A DNA stretch of 64,000 nt from Lentzea nigeriaca (GTDB lineage Bacteria; Actinomycetota; Actinomycetes; Mycobacteriales; Pseudonocardiaceae): the NCBI RefSeq assembly GCF_016907955.1, contig NZ_JAFBCX010000003.1, positions 434,001 through 498,000 on the forward strand, in the 5' to 3' direction. The notes below the pieces were generated by a model that worked only from the letters and a program-made list of their open reading frames with translations, was not told where the DNA came from and made no database searches. A program made the translations under genes and the position numbers. The stretch's first letter is position 1. Each line of letters begins with the position of its first letter. Below are positions 22,773 to 31,366 of the stretch, one piece after another.

Positions 22773-22782
22773 TGCCCGCCTC
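22752..22782. terminator. Convergent terminator hairpin
   Basis: GAGGCGGGCA (22752-22761) is complementary to TGCCCGCCTC (22773-22782), an interrupted 10-bp inverted repeat spanning the stop codon of the AfsR-like gene. TTCT follows on the + strand. It lies in the 13-bp gap region between convergent genes and can act in both directions. Confidence 0.55.
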
Positions 22783-22785
22783 TTC

Positions 22786-23559
22786 TCACACCCTCTTGCG
22801 GTAGGCCAGCGTGGCCAGCGGGAAGAACATCGCGACCGCCGCCACCATCCAGATGAGCGATCCGGTGAGCGGCCCGGCGATCGCACCGCCGTTGAGCAGC
22901 CCGCGCAACGCGTCCGCCATCAGAGTGACCGGGCTGATGTCCGCCCACGCCTTCAGCCAGCCCGGCATCGTGGACGTCCCGACGAACACGTTGCTGCCGA
23001 ACGTCAACGGCATGATCAGCACGAACATCATGCCCTGCACCGCCTGCGGCGTCTTGAGCAGCATGCCCACGAACACCGACGCCCAGCAGAAGCACAACCC
23101 GAACGCGATCGTCAGCCCGACCGCGACCAGCAGCTCCGCCGGCCCGGTCTGCACCCGGAAGCCCATGATCGTGGCAACCACGAGCAGCACCAGGATGCAC
23201 ACCACGTACCGCACGATGTCCGCCAGCACCGCGCCGATCAACGGCGCCGAACGCGCGATCGGCATGGACCGGAACCTGTCGAACACGCCCTTGGAGACGT
23301 CCGTGTTCAGCTGCACGCCCGCGGTCATGCTGGCCTGCAGGATGTTCATCACCATGATCCCCGGCACCAGCATCTGCAGGTACGCGTCGGTGTTGCCGGC
23401 GAGCGCGCCGCCGAAGAGGTAGGTGAACATCACCAGGAACACGATCGGCGCGATCGTCACGTCCATCAGCTGCTCGGGGTTCTTGCGGATCTTCAGGATT
23501 CCGCGCCAGGCCAGCGAGAACCCGTGGCGCATGCCCCTGTCCAACGCGATGGTGCTCAT
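22786..23559 (-). CDS. ABC-2 type exporter permease (DrrB-like)
   Basis: The protein has 257 residues and about six membrane segments. It includes a long N-terminal amphipathic start (FSLAWRGILKIRKNPEQLMD), then PIVFLVMFTYLFGG and the conserved VFDRFRSMPIARSAPLIGAV loop of the daunorubicin-exporter permease group. The start ATG 23559 overlaps the stop of the ATPase gene (ATGA). Together they form a complete exporter of small hydrophobic compounds; DrrAB-like pairs export drugs, lipids or antibiotics. The substrate is unknown. Confidence 0.8.
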   Translation of the reverse strand: MSTIALDRGMRHGFSLAWRGILKIRKNPEQLMDVTIAPIVFLVMFTYLFGGALAGNTDAYLQMLVPGIMVMNILQASMTAGVQLNTDVSKGVFDRFRSMPIARSAPLIGAVLADIVRYVVCILVLLVVATIMGFRVQTGPAELLVAVGLTIAFGLCFCWASVFVGMLLKTPQAVQGMMFVLIMPLTFGSNVFVGTSTMPGWLKAWADISPVTLMADALRGLLNGGAIAGPLTGSLIWMVAAVAMFFPLATLAYRKRV

Positions 23560-24506
23560 GCCAGGCTCCCCTCTGTCTGCTTGCCGGTCAGCGCCAGGAA
23601 GACCTCGTCGAGCGACGGCAGCCGCAGCGCCAGCTCGTCCGCGGTGATCCCGGCGTCGTCGAGCTTGCGGACCAGTGTGGACAGCAGCACCGGATCGTTG
23701 ACCGGCGCGGTCAGCAGACCCGTGTCCTCGTCCCGCGTCGGCCGCACGCCGGTGAGGTCGCCGAGAATCCGTTGCACGGCATCGAGATCGCGCAACGACG
23801 TCGGCCGCACCTGCAGCGTCTGCCCGCCGACTCGCCGCTTGAGCTCGTCCGGGCGTCCCTGCGCCACGACCCGCCCGTGGTCGAACACCGTGATCGTGTC
23901 CGCGAGCTGGTCGGCCTCCTCCAGATACTGCGTGGTGAGCAGCACCGTCACCCCGTTGGCGACGAGCTTGCGCACCACCGCCCACACCTCGTTGCGGGCG
24001 TGCGGGTCCAGCCCGGTGGTCGGCTCGTCCAGGTACAGCACGGACGGGTTCCCGACCAGGCTCGCCGCGAGGTCGAGCCGCCGACGCATACCCCCGGAAT
24101 ACGTCTTCGCGGCTCGCCCCGCGGCGTCGGTCAGCTCGAACTGCTCCAGCAGCTCGGCCGCCCTGGCCCGCGCCCCCGCACGCGAGTAGTCGAGCAGCCT
24201 GGCCAGCAGCACGAGGTTCTCCGTGCCGGAGAGGTCCTCGTCCACCGACGCGTACTGCCCGGTCAGCCCGATCAGCGACCGAACCGCCCGCGGGTCCTTC
24301 ACCACGTCGTGTCCCCCGACCGTGGCGTGCCCCGCGTCGGGCCGCAGCAACGTGGCCAGCACCCGCACCGCCGTGGTCTTGCCCGCGCCGTTCGGCCCGA
24401 GCACACCCACGACCTTCCCCTCCGGCACCTCCAGGTCGACACCGTCCAGCGCTTTGGTGTCCCCGTAGTGCTTGACCAGGCCTTCTGCCCTGATCGCCAG
24501 CGACAT
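23556..24506 (-). CDS. ABC exporter ATP-binding protein (DrrA-like)
   Basis: This 316-residue ATPase has Walker A GPNGAGKTT, the signature AKTYSGGMRRRLDLA, Walker B VLYLDEPTTGLD and H-loop region LLTTQYLEEADQLAD. The C-terminal extension (about 225-316) is the DrrA-type regulatory domain ending SLDEVFLALTGKQTE. ATG 24506 (MSLAIRAEGLVKHYG) is the natural start. A cluster of TGTCAG/CTGACA repeats lies 65-90 bp upstream, similar to the operators of the neighbouring MarR gene, so the exporter may be in the MarR regulon. Confidence 0.85.
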   Translation of the reverse strand: MSLAIRAEGLVKHYGDTKALDGVDLEVPEGKVVGVLGPNGAGKTTAVRVLATLLRPDAGHATVGGHDVVKDPRAVRSLIGLTGQYASVDEDLSGTENLVLLARLLDYSRAGARARAAELLEQFELTDAAGRAAKTYSGGMRRRLDLAASLVGNPSVLYLDEPTTGLDPHARNEVWAVVRKLVANGVTVLLTTQYLEEADQLADTITVFDHGRVVAQGRPDELKRRVGGQTLQVRPTSLRDLDAVQRILGDLTGVRPTRDEDTGLLTAPVNDPVLLSTLVRKLDDAGITADELALRLPSLDEVFLALTGKQTEGSLA

Positions 24507-24571
24507 CGTCCGTTCCTCCCTGTGTCGGAACGAACTGTGCGCCGGGCGGCTGACAGGACGCGCACAAAGCG

Positions 24572-24588
24572 CTGTCAGCCCCTGACAG
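24572..24588. repeat. CTGTCAG-CCC-CTGACAG inverted repeat upstream of the ABC exporter
   Basis: A 7-bp perfect inverted repeat with a 3-base spacer. Further TGACAG (24551) and CTGTCAG (24592-24598) copies flank it. It sits 7 bp beyond the stop of the VOC gene, so it could be that gene's terminator. It also resembles a MarR operator half-site pair for the ABC operon. Confidence 0.45.
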
Positions 24589-24594
24589 CGGCTG

Positions 24595-24963
24595 TCAGAC
24601 GCGGTCGTGGAGCGTGATCCGGTAGCCGTCGGGGTCGGCGAAGGTGAACGTCCGGCCGAAGGGGCCGTCGATCGGCGCGGAGACGATGGTGTGGCCGTCG
24701 GCGACGAGGGCGTCGTGGATGGCCTGGACCTCGGTGGCGTGCAGCCAGATCGCGGCACCGACGCCGGGGTGGGCGGCGGAGTCGAGATCGGTGCCGGGAA
24801 TGACTTCGCGCAGTGCGAACGCGATCGGCTTCGTCTCGAAGACCACGGCGTGCGGGGGTCCGGCCGGCGAACGGACGAGGCCGAGGTACTGCTCGTAGAA
24901 CGCCTGCGAAGCGTCCAGGTCGCGTGCCTGGAGCGAGATGAAGTCGGGACCGGTGGCGGGCAT
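24595..24963 (-). CDS. VOC-family (glyoxalase/dioxygenase-fold) protein
   Basis: This 122-residue single VOC module has paired beta-alpha-beta-beta-beta halves: DFISLQARDLDASQAFYEQYLGL and GRTFTFADPDGYRITLHD. A metal triad is not complete by eye, since the usual first His is replaced in this alignment, so an antibiotic-binding or other non-enzymatic role is possible. The gene is divergent from a MarR regulator across a 59-bp gap holding two palindromes and is almost certainly its target. Confidence 0.75.
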   Translation of the reverse strand: MPATGPDFISLQARDLDASQAFYEQYLGLVRSPAGPPHAVVFETKPIAFALREVIPGTDLDSAAHPGVGAAIWLHATEVQAIHDALVADGHTIVSAPIDGPFGRTFTFADPDGYRITLHDRV

Positions 24964-24978
24964 GATGCTCCTCGTTTC

Positions 24979-25024
24979 GTGTCAGTTTCCTGACACGGCC
25001 AACGCTATGTCAGAATACTGACAT
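24979..25024. promoter_or_regulatory. Tandem MarR operators between VOC and marR genes
   Basis: Two 18-bp inverted repeats are present: GTGTCAG-TTTC-CTGACAC at 24979-24996 and ATGTCAG-AATA-CTGACAT at 25007-25024. Both have the form TGTCAG-N4-CTGACA, with centres 28 bp apart. The ATG of the MarR gene (25023-25025) lies inside the right-hand site, so binding would block both transcription and the start region. Confidence 0.85.
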
Positions 25025-25460
25025 GAGTCAAGACGGCGTCGACCTGGAGAAGTCGCTGGGCTACCTGCTGAAGGAGGCGTCGAGCGCGCTCCGCGCCGCC
25101 ATGGAGGAGGTGCTGCGTCCACTCGGGATGAACGTGACGCACTACGCCTGCCTGGAGCTGCTGGCCCAACGACCAGGCCTGTCGAACTCCGAGCTCGCGC
25201 GCGGCGCGTTCGTGACCCGGCAGACGATGAACGTACTGCTCCAGGCCCTGGAGCGAGAGGGCGACGTGACGAGGCCCGCGGAAGCACCCGTCGGAAAGGT
25301 GCTGCCCACCCGGCTCACGCCGCGCGGACGGCGGCGCCTGGAGAAGGCGAGCGCGGCGGTCCGGTCCGTCGAGGTCAGGATGCTGGCCGATCTGACGGAG
25401 AGTGAGCAGGCAAGCGCGTTCCGGATCCTGCAGAGCATGATCCGTTCTCTGCGCGCCTAG
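25023..25460 (+). CDS. MarR-family transcriptional regulator
   Basis: The protein has 145 residues. The winged helix is at about 50-110 (LSNSELARGAFVTRQTMNVLLQALEREGDVTRP, wing at PVGKVLPTRLTPRGRRRLEKA), with N- and C-terminal dimerisation helices. The start codon lies within an 18-bp palindrome, indicating autorepression, and the divergent VOC gene is controlled from the same region. The ligand is unknown; the VOC neighbour suggests a toxic or antibiotic-like small molecule. Confidence 0.85.
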   Translation: MSQDGVDLEKSLGYLLKEASSALRAAMEEVLRPLGMNVTHYACLELLAQRPGLSNSELARGAFVTRQTMNVLLQALEREGDVTRPAEAPVGKVLPTRLTPRGRRRLEKASAAVRSVEVRMLADLTESEQASAFRILQSMIRSLRA

Positions 25461-25476
25461 CTCGTTCACAAAGCAT

Positions 25477-25507
25477 AGAGGGACCCCACACGCGGTGGGG
25501 TCCCTCT
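25477..25507. terminator. Bidirectional rho-independent-type terminator
   Basis: A perfect 13-bp stem, AGAGGGACCCCAC (25477-25489) with GTGGGGTCCCTCT (25495-25507), and an ACGCG loop lie between the convergent marR and peptidase genes. Confidence 0.85.
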
Positions 25508-25520
25508 CTGACGACCGATC

Positions 25521-27005
25521 TCAGGCGAACGGCGACTTGTCGATGCCGCACGTCTTCTGCGCGGGCAGGACACCGGTGAAGAGGTACTCCCGCTTCACCT
25601 TCTCCGCGCACGTGCTGTGCACGTACATGGAGGTGTGGCCGTAACCCTCGACGGTCAGGAACCCGGTGCGCGACATCTCCGCCGCGCCGTCCTGAGCACC
25701 GTGCAGCGGGGTCGACGGGTCGAACCTGTTGTTGATGAACAGGATCGGCGCCGACGTCCGGCGGTTCCACGGACCGGTGTAGCGGTCGGCATCACGGCCC
25801 TGCCAGAACGCGCAGGCCATCATGTCGTAGACCACGGGACGGCCCCAGTACGGCACGCGCTCGTCCTCGCTCTTGCCGTACTTGGTGTACGCGGCGGTGT
25901 CACGCGGGAAGTCGCTGTCCGCGCACTGGATCGCGTTGTACGCCTCGAACCGGTTGGTGATGTAGTCGGCGGACGCCGCGCGCAGCGACGCCGGTGCCTC
26001 CCACACGCCCTGCAGGATCCTGGCGGTGTCCTGCCAGGTCTCCGGCTGCGCCAGCGCGTCCCAGACGGTGCTGATCAGCGTGACGCGGTCGAAGCGGCCG
26101 TCCGGCGTGGTGACGGGCGAGGCCGTCACCTTGGCGACCAGGTCCGCCCACTTCTTCTTGAGGTCGCCGCCCGCGAACGCGCACTTCGCTCCCGGAGCCG
26201 CGCACAGCTTCAGGAACTGGTCGAACGTCTCCGCGACACCGCGCGGCACGTCCTGGCGCGTGTCCAGCGGCACCGTCGTGCCCTGGTTGCCGTGCCCGGT
26301 CGCGTTGCCGACGAAGTCGAGCGCGCCGTCGAACGCGAGTGCCCTGACCTTGTCCGGGAACAAGTTCGCGTAGATCGCGCCGAGGTGCGTGCCGTACGAG
26401 ATGCCGTGGTACGTCAGCTTCTTGTCGCCGACGGCCTTGCGCAGCTGGTCGAGGTCACGCGCCGTGTTGGCGGACGAGACGTGGTCCAGCAGGTCGCCGG
26501 ACTTGGCCTCGCACCGCCGGACGAACTCCCGGTACCCCTCGTAGAACGCCGGTTCCTGCGCGGCGGTGTCGGGGTAGACCGGAATCGAGTTGAGGAAGTT
26601 CTGCTGCTCCTCGACGCTGTCGAAGCACCGAACAGTGGCCGAACGCCCGATGCCGCGAGGATCCCACGACACCAGGTCGAACCGCGCCCGCAGCTCGGCC
26701 GAGAACAGCCACTCCCACTTGGCGCGGCCCCGCAGCCTGTCCACACCGGACGCACCGGGACCGCCGAAGTTCACGAACAGCGAGCCGATCCGCTTCGACG
26801 GGTCGGTCGCGGGCAGCCTGATGACCGCGAGGTCGATCTTCGTGCCTGCCGGTTGGTCGTAGTCGAGCGGCACCTTCGCCGTCGCGCACTGGAACCCGTC
26901 CTGACAGTCCTGCCAGGACAGAGCCGGTGTCTCCAGGTCGGGCTCCGCGACGGCGGCCGGCGCGAGGCCGATCAGCAGCGCCGCCGTGACCAGTAGTGAT
27001 TTCAA
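25521..27005 (-). CDS. Secreted alpha/beta hydrolase, TAP/SlpD-like peptidase
   Basis: This 494-residue exported hydrolase is read from TTG 27005, which follows GGGGAG with 6-bp spacing. This start gives a compact signal peptide (LKSLLVTAALLIGLAPAAVA, cleavage expected after AVA). The alpha/beta hydrolase core has an oxyanion region VNFGGPGASG, the nucleophile Ser in YHGISYGTHLG, the Asp in INNRFDPSTP and the His in VEGYGHTSMY. The last 100 residues form the TAP-like C-terminal domain. Members are tripeptidyl aminopeptidases or related hydrolases acting outside the cell. The gene is isolated by a terminator downstream and a 78-bp gap upstream. Confidence 0.8.
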   Translation of the reverse strand: MKSLLVTAALLIGLAPAAVAEPDLETPALSWQDCQDGFQCATAKVPLDYDQPAGTKIDLAVIRLPATDPSKRIGSLFVNFGGPGASGVDRLRGRAKWEWLFSAELRARFDLVSWDPRGIGRSATVRCFDSVEEQQNFLNSIPVYPDTAAQEPAFYEGYREFVRRCEAKSGDLLDHVSSANTARDLDQLRKAVGDKKLTYHGISYGTHLGAIYANLFPDKVRALAFDGALDFVGNATGHGNQGTTVPLDTRQDVPRGVAETFDQFLKLCAAPGAKCAFAGGDLKKKWADLVAKVTASPVTTPDGRFDRVTLISTVWDALAQPETWQDTARILQGVWEAPASLRAASADYITNRFEAYNAIQCADSDFPRDTAAYTKYGKSEDERVPYWGRPVVYDMMACAFWQGRDADRYTGPWNRRTSAPILFINNRFDPSTPLHGAQDGAAEMSRTGFLTVEGYGHTSMYVHSTCAEKVKREYLFTGVLPAQKTCGIDKSPFA

Positions 27006-27083
27006 ATGTAGCTCCCCAGTTTTCAACCTCTCGGTCAGGGAGACGCTATCGCCACCCCCGAGGTTGCATCCGGGGACCACAGA

Positions 27084-27830
27084 TCAACTGAGAGCGTGCG
27101 TGGCCGTCGCTCCTCCGTCCACGACGAACTCGGCACCGGAGCAGTAAGCGCTTTCATCACTGGCCAGGAACAACACGACGTTCGCGACGTCGTCGGGCTG
27201 ACCGACGCGGCGCAGGGCCACCTTCTTGCCGATCGGCGAGATGTCGATCGGACGGCCGAGCGCCTCGCCGACCATCGGGGTGTTGATCGCGCCGGGGTGC
27301 ACGGAGTTGACGCGGATGCCGTGCTGGCCGAGCTCCATCGCGGCCACCTTGGTCATTCCCCGGATGGCGAACTTGGACGCGGTGTAGGCGACGAGGTACG
27401 GCATGCCGCCCAGGCCCTCGACCGACGACACGTTGACGATCGAGCCGCCGCCCGCGCGCGTCATCGACTCCACGACCGCCCGCATGCCGAGGAACGTGCC
27501 GACCTGGTTGATGCCGATCACCCGCTGGTAGTCGGCGAGCGTGGTCTCCGCCAGCGCCGAGAAGTGCAGGATGCCCGCGTTGTTCACGAGAACGGTGATG
27601 TCGCCGAACGTGCCGACCGTGAACGCGACAGCCTCGGCCCACGCGTCCTCGTCCGACACGTCGAGGTGGCAGTACTCGGCACCCAGTTCGGCCGCGAGCT
27701 CCTTGCCCTGGTCGTCGAGGACGTCGGTGAGCATCACCTTCGCACCCTCCGCGGCGAACCTGCGGGCGGCGGCCGCGCCCTGACCGCGGGCCGCACCGGT
27801 GATCAGGGCGATCTTGCCGTCCAGCCGCAT
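27084..27830 (-). CDS. Short-chain dehydrogenase, 3-alpha/20-beta-hydroxysteroid dehydrogenase-like
   Basis: This 248-residue classical SDR has the TGAARGQGAAAARRF cofactor loop, the NNAGIL motif, and catalytic Ser in VSSVEGL with YTASKFAIRG (Tyr-x-x-x-Lys). The run ELGQHGIRVNSVHPGAINTPM and the ending YCSGAEFVVDGGATA are very close to M. tuberculosis Rv2002 (FabG3), a 3-alpha,20-beta-hydroxysteroid dehydrogenase. ATG 27830 directly abuts the stop of the upstream aldehyde dehydrogenase gene (TAG|ATG). As last gene of an operon with ferredoxin, alcohol dehydrogenase, Hsd4A and aldehyde dehydrogenase it very likely acts on a steroid or side-chain alcohol; the exact position is not known. Confidence 0.8.
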   Translation of the reverse strand: MRLDGKIALITGAARGQGAAAARRFAAEGAKVMLTDVLDDQGKELAAELGAEYCHLDVSDEDAWAEAVAFTVGTFGDITVLVNNAGILHFSALAETTLADYQRVIGINQVGTFLGMRAVVESMTRAGGGSIVNVSSVEGLGGMPYLVAYTASKFAIRGMTKVAAMELGQHGIRVNSVHPGAINTPMVGEALGRPIDISPIGKKVALRRVGQPDDVANVVLFLASDESAYCSGAEFVVDGGATATHALS

Positions 27831-29336
27831 CTACATCAGCTCGTCGGTCAGCGGCATCATCACGGTCTTGAGCTCGGTGTAGGCCTCGTAGGCGCTCTGC
27901 CCGCCCTCACGGCCCAGCCCGGACTGCTTGTAGCCGCCGAACGGAACGTGCGGTTCGAGCTGGAACCCGTTGATGCCGACCATGCCGACGCGCAGCCTCT
28001 TCGAGACGCGGAACGCGCGGCGGACGTCGTTGGTGTAGACACCCGCACCCAGGCCGTACTCCGTGTCGTTGGCGAGGCGGATGGCTTCTTCCTCGTCGTC
28101 GAACGGCACGACGGTCAGCACCGGGCCGAAGATCTCGTCTCGCGCGATCGTCATGTCGTTGCGGGCGTCGGCGAAGACCGTCGGTGCCACGAAGTTGCCG
28201 GACGCGAGGTCGCCTTCGAGCCGCGTGCCGCCCGTGACGAGGCGAGCGCCGTCCTCCTGGCCGCGCTGGATGTAGCCGAGCACGCGGTCGAGCTGCCTGG
28301 AGTTGATCAACGGGCTGGCCAGCACGGCGGGGTCGAACGGGTCGCCGAACGTGACCGCGCCCGCGAGCATCGACGCGCTGGCGACGAACTCCTCCTGCAC
28401 GTCCCGCTGCACCAACGCCCGTGTGTGCGCGACGCACGCCTGGCCAGAGAGACCCATCGTGACCATGCCCATGCAGGTCATCGCGGCGAGGCCGACGTTC
28501 GGGGCGTCCGCGAACACGAGTGCGGGCGACTTCCCGCCCAGCTCCAGGGAAACGCGCTTCATCGTGCCCGCGGAGGCCTCGACGATGCGGCGGCCGACCG
28601 CGCGGCTGCCGGTGAAGCTGATCTTGTCGACGGCGGGGTGGGTGATCAGCGCTTCGCCGGTCGGGTCGCCGGGGCCGGTGACGAGGTTGATCACACCCTC
28701 GGGCAGACCGGCCTCGATGAGCAGCTCGACCATGCGGATCACACAGAACGACGCGTACTCGGACGGTTTCACGACGACCGTGCACCCGGCGGCCAGCGCG
28801 GGCGCGAGTTTCTGGGCGAACAGCACGAACGGCGCGTTCCACGGCAGGATCGCCGCGACGACGCCGACCGGTTCGCGGAACGTCATCGCCAGGTGGTCGC
28901 CGCCCTGGTACGGCGGCAGGGTCTGGCCACCGACCTTGTCGATCCAGCCCGCGTGGTGGTCGAAGATGTCGGCCGCGATGCCGACCGACGTGGCGTAGAT
29001 CTGGCCGAACGACAGCGGCACGCCGTTGTCGAGCGCCTGCAGGCCGCGCAGCTCGTCCGAGTGCTCCCGCAGCAGGTCGCTGTACCGGCGCAGGACCCTG
29101 ATGCGCTCGCCCGCCTTCGACCGGCCCCACGTACCCTCGTCGAACGCCTTGCGCGCGGCCAGGACCGCGGCGTCGACGTCCTTGGCCGACGCGACCGCGA
29201 AGCTGCCGATCACCTCGCCCGTCGCGGGGTGGTGGTGGGTCCAGGTCTCGTCCGTCTCGCGGAACTCGCCGCCGATGAGGAGCCGGCCGTCCTTCAGGCC
29301 GAGCGTCTCGCGGTGCGGTTGCACGGTGAGCGTCAC
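27831..29336 (-). CDS. NAD(P)-dependent aldehyde dehydrogenase
   Basis: The enzyme has 501 residues and starts at GTG 29336. The catalytic Cys lies in GLSGQACVAHTR, the general-base Glu in VSLELGGKSPAL, and the nucleotide-binding FTGSRAVGRR follows LPWNAPFVLFAQKLAPAL. It is a typical soluble ALDH superfamily enzyme. It is placed between a zinc alcohol dehydrogenase and two steroid-type SDRs in the same operon. It could therefore oxidise the C26 aldehyde of a sterol side chain, or a short aldehyde released by retro-aldol cleavage. Specific substrate assignment is an inference. Confidence 0.8.
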   Translation of the reverse strand: MTLTVQPHRETLGLKDGRLLIGGEFRETDETWTHHHPATGEVIGSFAVASAKDVDAAVLAARKAFDEGTWGRSKAGERIRVLRRYSDLLREHSDELRGLQALDNGVPLSFGQIYATSVGIAADIFDHHAGWIDKVGGQTLPPYQGGDHLAMTFREPVGVVAAILPWNAPFVLFAQKLAPALAAGCTVVVKPSEYASFCVIRMVELLIEAGLPEGVINLVTGPGDPTGEALITHPAVDKISFTGSRAVGRRIVEASAGTMKRVSLELGGKSPALVFADAPNVGLAAMTCMGMVTMGLSGQACVAHTRALVQRDVQEEFVASASMLAGAVTFGDPFDPAVLASPLINSRQLDRVLGYIQRGQEDGARLVTGGTRLEGDLASGNFVAPTVFADARNDMTIARDEIFGPVLTVVPFDDEEEAIRLANDTEYGLGAGVYTNDVRRAFRVSKRLRVGMVGINGFQLEPHVPFGGYKQSGLGREGGQSAYEAYTELKTVMMPLTDELM

Positions 29337-29344
29337 AGCTCCTC

Positions 29345-30193
29345 CTACAGAGACATCGTTTCAGTACAGGCGAAAGTCCTTTGTGGATCCCGGTCGGCGA
29401 AGTAGCCGTCGAGATCGGTGAAGGCGTCGAACTTCTGCTCCACGCTGGGCGGCGCCATCAACGCGACCATGCCGCCGTGCACGACGAAGACCTGGCCGTT
29501 GATCTTCTCCCCGGACGGGCCCGCCAGGTGTGCCACGAACCTCGCCACGTGCTCGGGTGCGAGCGAGTCATCGCCCTCCGGTGCCTCGCCGAACACGTGG
29601 GCGGTCATGCCGGTGCGGGCACGTGGACAGATCGCGTTGGCGCGCACGCCGTAGCGGGACGCGCCGCGCGCGGTCGCGACCGTCAGCGCGGCGATGCCGG
29701 CCTTGGCGGCCGCGTAGTTGGCCTGGCCTTCCGAGCCGAGCAGGAACGCCTCCGACGAGGTGTTGACGATCCGTCCGTAGACCGGTTCGCCGGACGCCTT
29801 CGACTGCTGCCGCCACAACGACACGGCGTTGCGCGACAACAGGAAGTGGCCGCGCAGATGCACCTTCACGACGAGGTCCCAGTCCTCGTCGGTCATGTTG
29901 AACAGCATTCGGTCGCGCAGCACGCCGGCGTTGTTCACGACGACGTGCAGCCCGCCGAACTCCTCCAGCGCCGCGGCGACGAGGGCGTCCGCGGTGGTCC
30001 GCTCCCCCACGTCGCCCTCGACCACCACGCACTTCCCGCCCAGCTGCTCGATCTCGGCCGCGGCGGCCTCGGCCGAGCCCGGCAGGTCGTTGAGAACGAG
30101 AGAAGCACCGGCCCGAGCCAGTTCCAGTGCTTCCGCCCTGCCCAGTCCGGCGCCGGCGCCGGTGACGACGGCGACCTTCCCCGCGAGGTCCAC
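29345..30193 (-). CDS. hsd4A: Hsd4A-like hydroxyacyl-CoA / 17-beta-hydroxysteroid dehydrogenase
   Basis: This 282-residue SDR starts at GTG 30193. The Rossmann loop TGAGAGLGRAEALELARAG, NNAGVLRDRMLFNMTDEDWD and QANYAAAKAGIAALT contain the cofactor and catalytic residues. The C-terminal tail YFADRDPQRTFACTE matches the distinctive end of Rv3502c (Hsd4A). In mycobacteria and rhodococci Hsd4A oxidises the 22-hydroxyacyl-CoA intermediate of sterol side-chain beta-oxidation and also acts as 17-beta-hydroxysteroid dehydrogenase. As in M. tuberculosis it is near fdxD and fadE26-fadE27, but here an alcohol dehydrogenase is inserted between it and fdxD. Confidence 0.85.
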   Translation of the reverse strand: MDLAGKVAVVTGAGAGLGRAEALELARAGASLVLNDLPGSAEAAAAEIEQLGGKCVVVEGDVGERTTADALVAAALEEFGGLHVVVNNAGVLRDRMLFNMTDEDWDLVVKVHLRGHFLLSRNAVSLWRQQSKASGEPVYGRIVNTSSEAFLLGSEGQANYAAAKAGIAALTVATARGASRYGVRANAICPRARTGMTAHVFGEAPEGDDSLAPEHVARFVAHLAGPSGEKINGQVFVVHGGMVALMAPPSVEQKFDAFTDLDGYFADRDPQRTFACTETMSL

Positions 30194-30202
30194 TTGAGAC
30201 TC

Positions 30203-31288
30203 CTAGTCGAACAGGATGACCTGGCGGATGAGGGAACCTCCGCCACGCAAGGCCTGGAGGCCTTCGTTGACGTCCTCGAGCCTGATCCGTTTGCTGATCA
30301 TGCCTTCGAGGTCGAGCCTGCCTTCCCGCCACAGCGCGATCATGCGCGGCACGTCCCGGCGGAAGTTCGCCGTTCCGTAGAACGACCCGTGCAAAGTCTT
30401 GTCGTGCAGGAACAGTTCCTGCGCGCTGAACGACACCATCGCGTCGGCCCTGCCCGCGCCGACGACCACGGTGTGGCCACCGCGCCGGGTCAGGTCCCAA
30501 GCCTGGCGGATGGTGGCCGCGAGGCCGACCACGTCGAAGACGTAGTCGAAGCCCATGCCACCGTTGAGCTGATTGTTGAGGTCGGCGATGCCGTCCGGTG
30601 TCGTCGCGTGCGTCGCGCCGAACTTCCTGGCCACGTCGTGCTTCTCTGTGACGGGGTCGACCGCGACGATCCGCGCGGCAGCGGCGAGCCGCGCACCCTG
30701 GATCACCGCGACGCCCACGCCACCGCAGCCGATCACGGCGACGCTGGAACCCGGTTCGACCTTCGCGGTGTTCAGCACGGCACCGACACCGGTGAGGATG
30801 CCGCACGACAGCAGTGCCGCGATCTCCCACGGCACGTCGTTGTCGACCTTCATCGCCGCGTCGGCGGGGACGACCATCTCCTCGGCGAACGCGCCGAGAC
30901 CCGCGTAGCCGAACGCGGGATTGCCACCGACGACGAACCGCGGCGAGGTGAACGCGGACAACGTGTGCACGAGGCACAAGTGCGATTGGCCCGTCACGCA
31001 CTGAGGGCACTTGCCGCACGGCGGCACGAACGTGATCGCCACGTGGTCACCGACCGCGAGCGACGTCACGGCGCTGCCGATCTCGACGATCTCACCGGCG
31101 CCTTCGTGGCCGATGACACCGGGCGCGAGCGCGGGCAACGTTCCGTCCATCGCGGACAGATCGCTGTGGCACACTCCGCACGCCTTGATCCTGATGCGGA
31201 CTTCCTGCGGCCCCGGCGCGGTGGTCGTCACGTCGTCCCGGAGCTCGAGCTTGTCGTCACCGACCTGGTTGAGCACGGCTGCCTTCAC
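30203..31288 (-). CDS. Zinc-dependent alcohol dehydrogenase (NDMA-/mycothiol-type MDR)
   Basis: The protein has 361 residues and starts at GTG 31288. The catalytic zinc site is CGVCHSD with GHEGAGEI. The structural zinc is held by the four cysteines of CGKCPQCVTGQSHLC. The NAD-binding loop is GCGGVGVAVIQGARL, and the enzyme is of the medium-chain class III/NDMA-dependent type. It lies 9 bp upstream of hsd4A and 78 bp downstream of fdxD. In a sterol operon it may oxidise the C26 alcohol produced by CYP125 to the aldehyde, for which an ALDH is encoded next door; that role is inferred. Confidence 0.8.
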   Translation of the reverse strand: MKAAVLNQVGDDKLELRDDVTTTAPGPQEVRIRIKACGVCHSDLSAMDGTLPALAPGVIGHEGAGEIVEIGSAVTSLAVGDHVAITFVPPCGKCPQCVTGQSHLCLVHTLSAFTSPRFVVGGNPAFGYAGLGAFAEEMVVPADAAMKVDNDVPWEIAALLSCGILTGVGAVLNTAKVEPGSSVAVIGCGGVGVAVIQGARLAAAARIVAVDPVTEKHDVARKFGATHATTPDGIADLNNQLNGGMGFDYVFDVVGLAATIRQAWDLTRRGGHTVVVGAGRADAMVSFSAQELFLHDKTLHGSFYGTANFRRDVPRMIALWREGRLDLEGMISKRIRLEDVNEGLQALRGGGSLIRQVILFD

Positions 31289-31335
31289 CCGGTATCACTC
31301 CTCGCTGAGCTCACGGCTGACTCACCGTCGCACAC

Positions 31336-31349
31336 TAGAATCTGTTCCT
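31336..31349. promoter_or_regulatory. Weak KstR-like site upstream of the alcohol dehydrogenase gene
   Basis: TAGAATCTGTTCCT fits TnnAACnnGTTnnA except at two positions (AAT for AAC, terminal T). It lies 48 bp upstream of the GTG at 31288. It may be a secondary site for the part of the operon after fdxD, or a chance match. Confidence 0.35.
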
Positions 31350-31366
31350 GTTCGTGACAAGGTCCA

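Noticed and set aside
25023..25460. Possible riboswitch or attenuator in the VOC/marR intergenic region
   Set aside because: The palindromes are short, symmetric and duplicated as expected for protein operators, and the gap is too small for a riboswitch.
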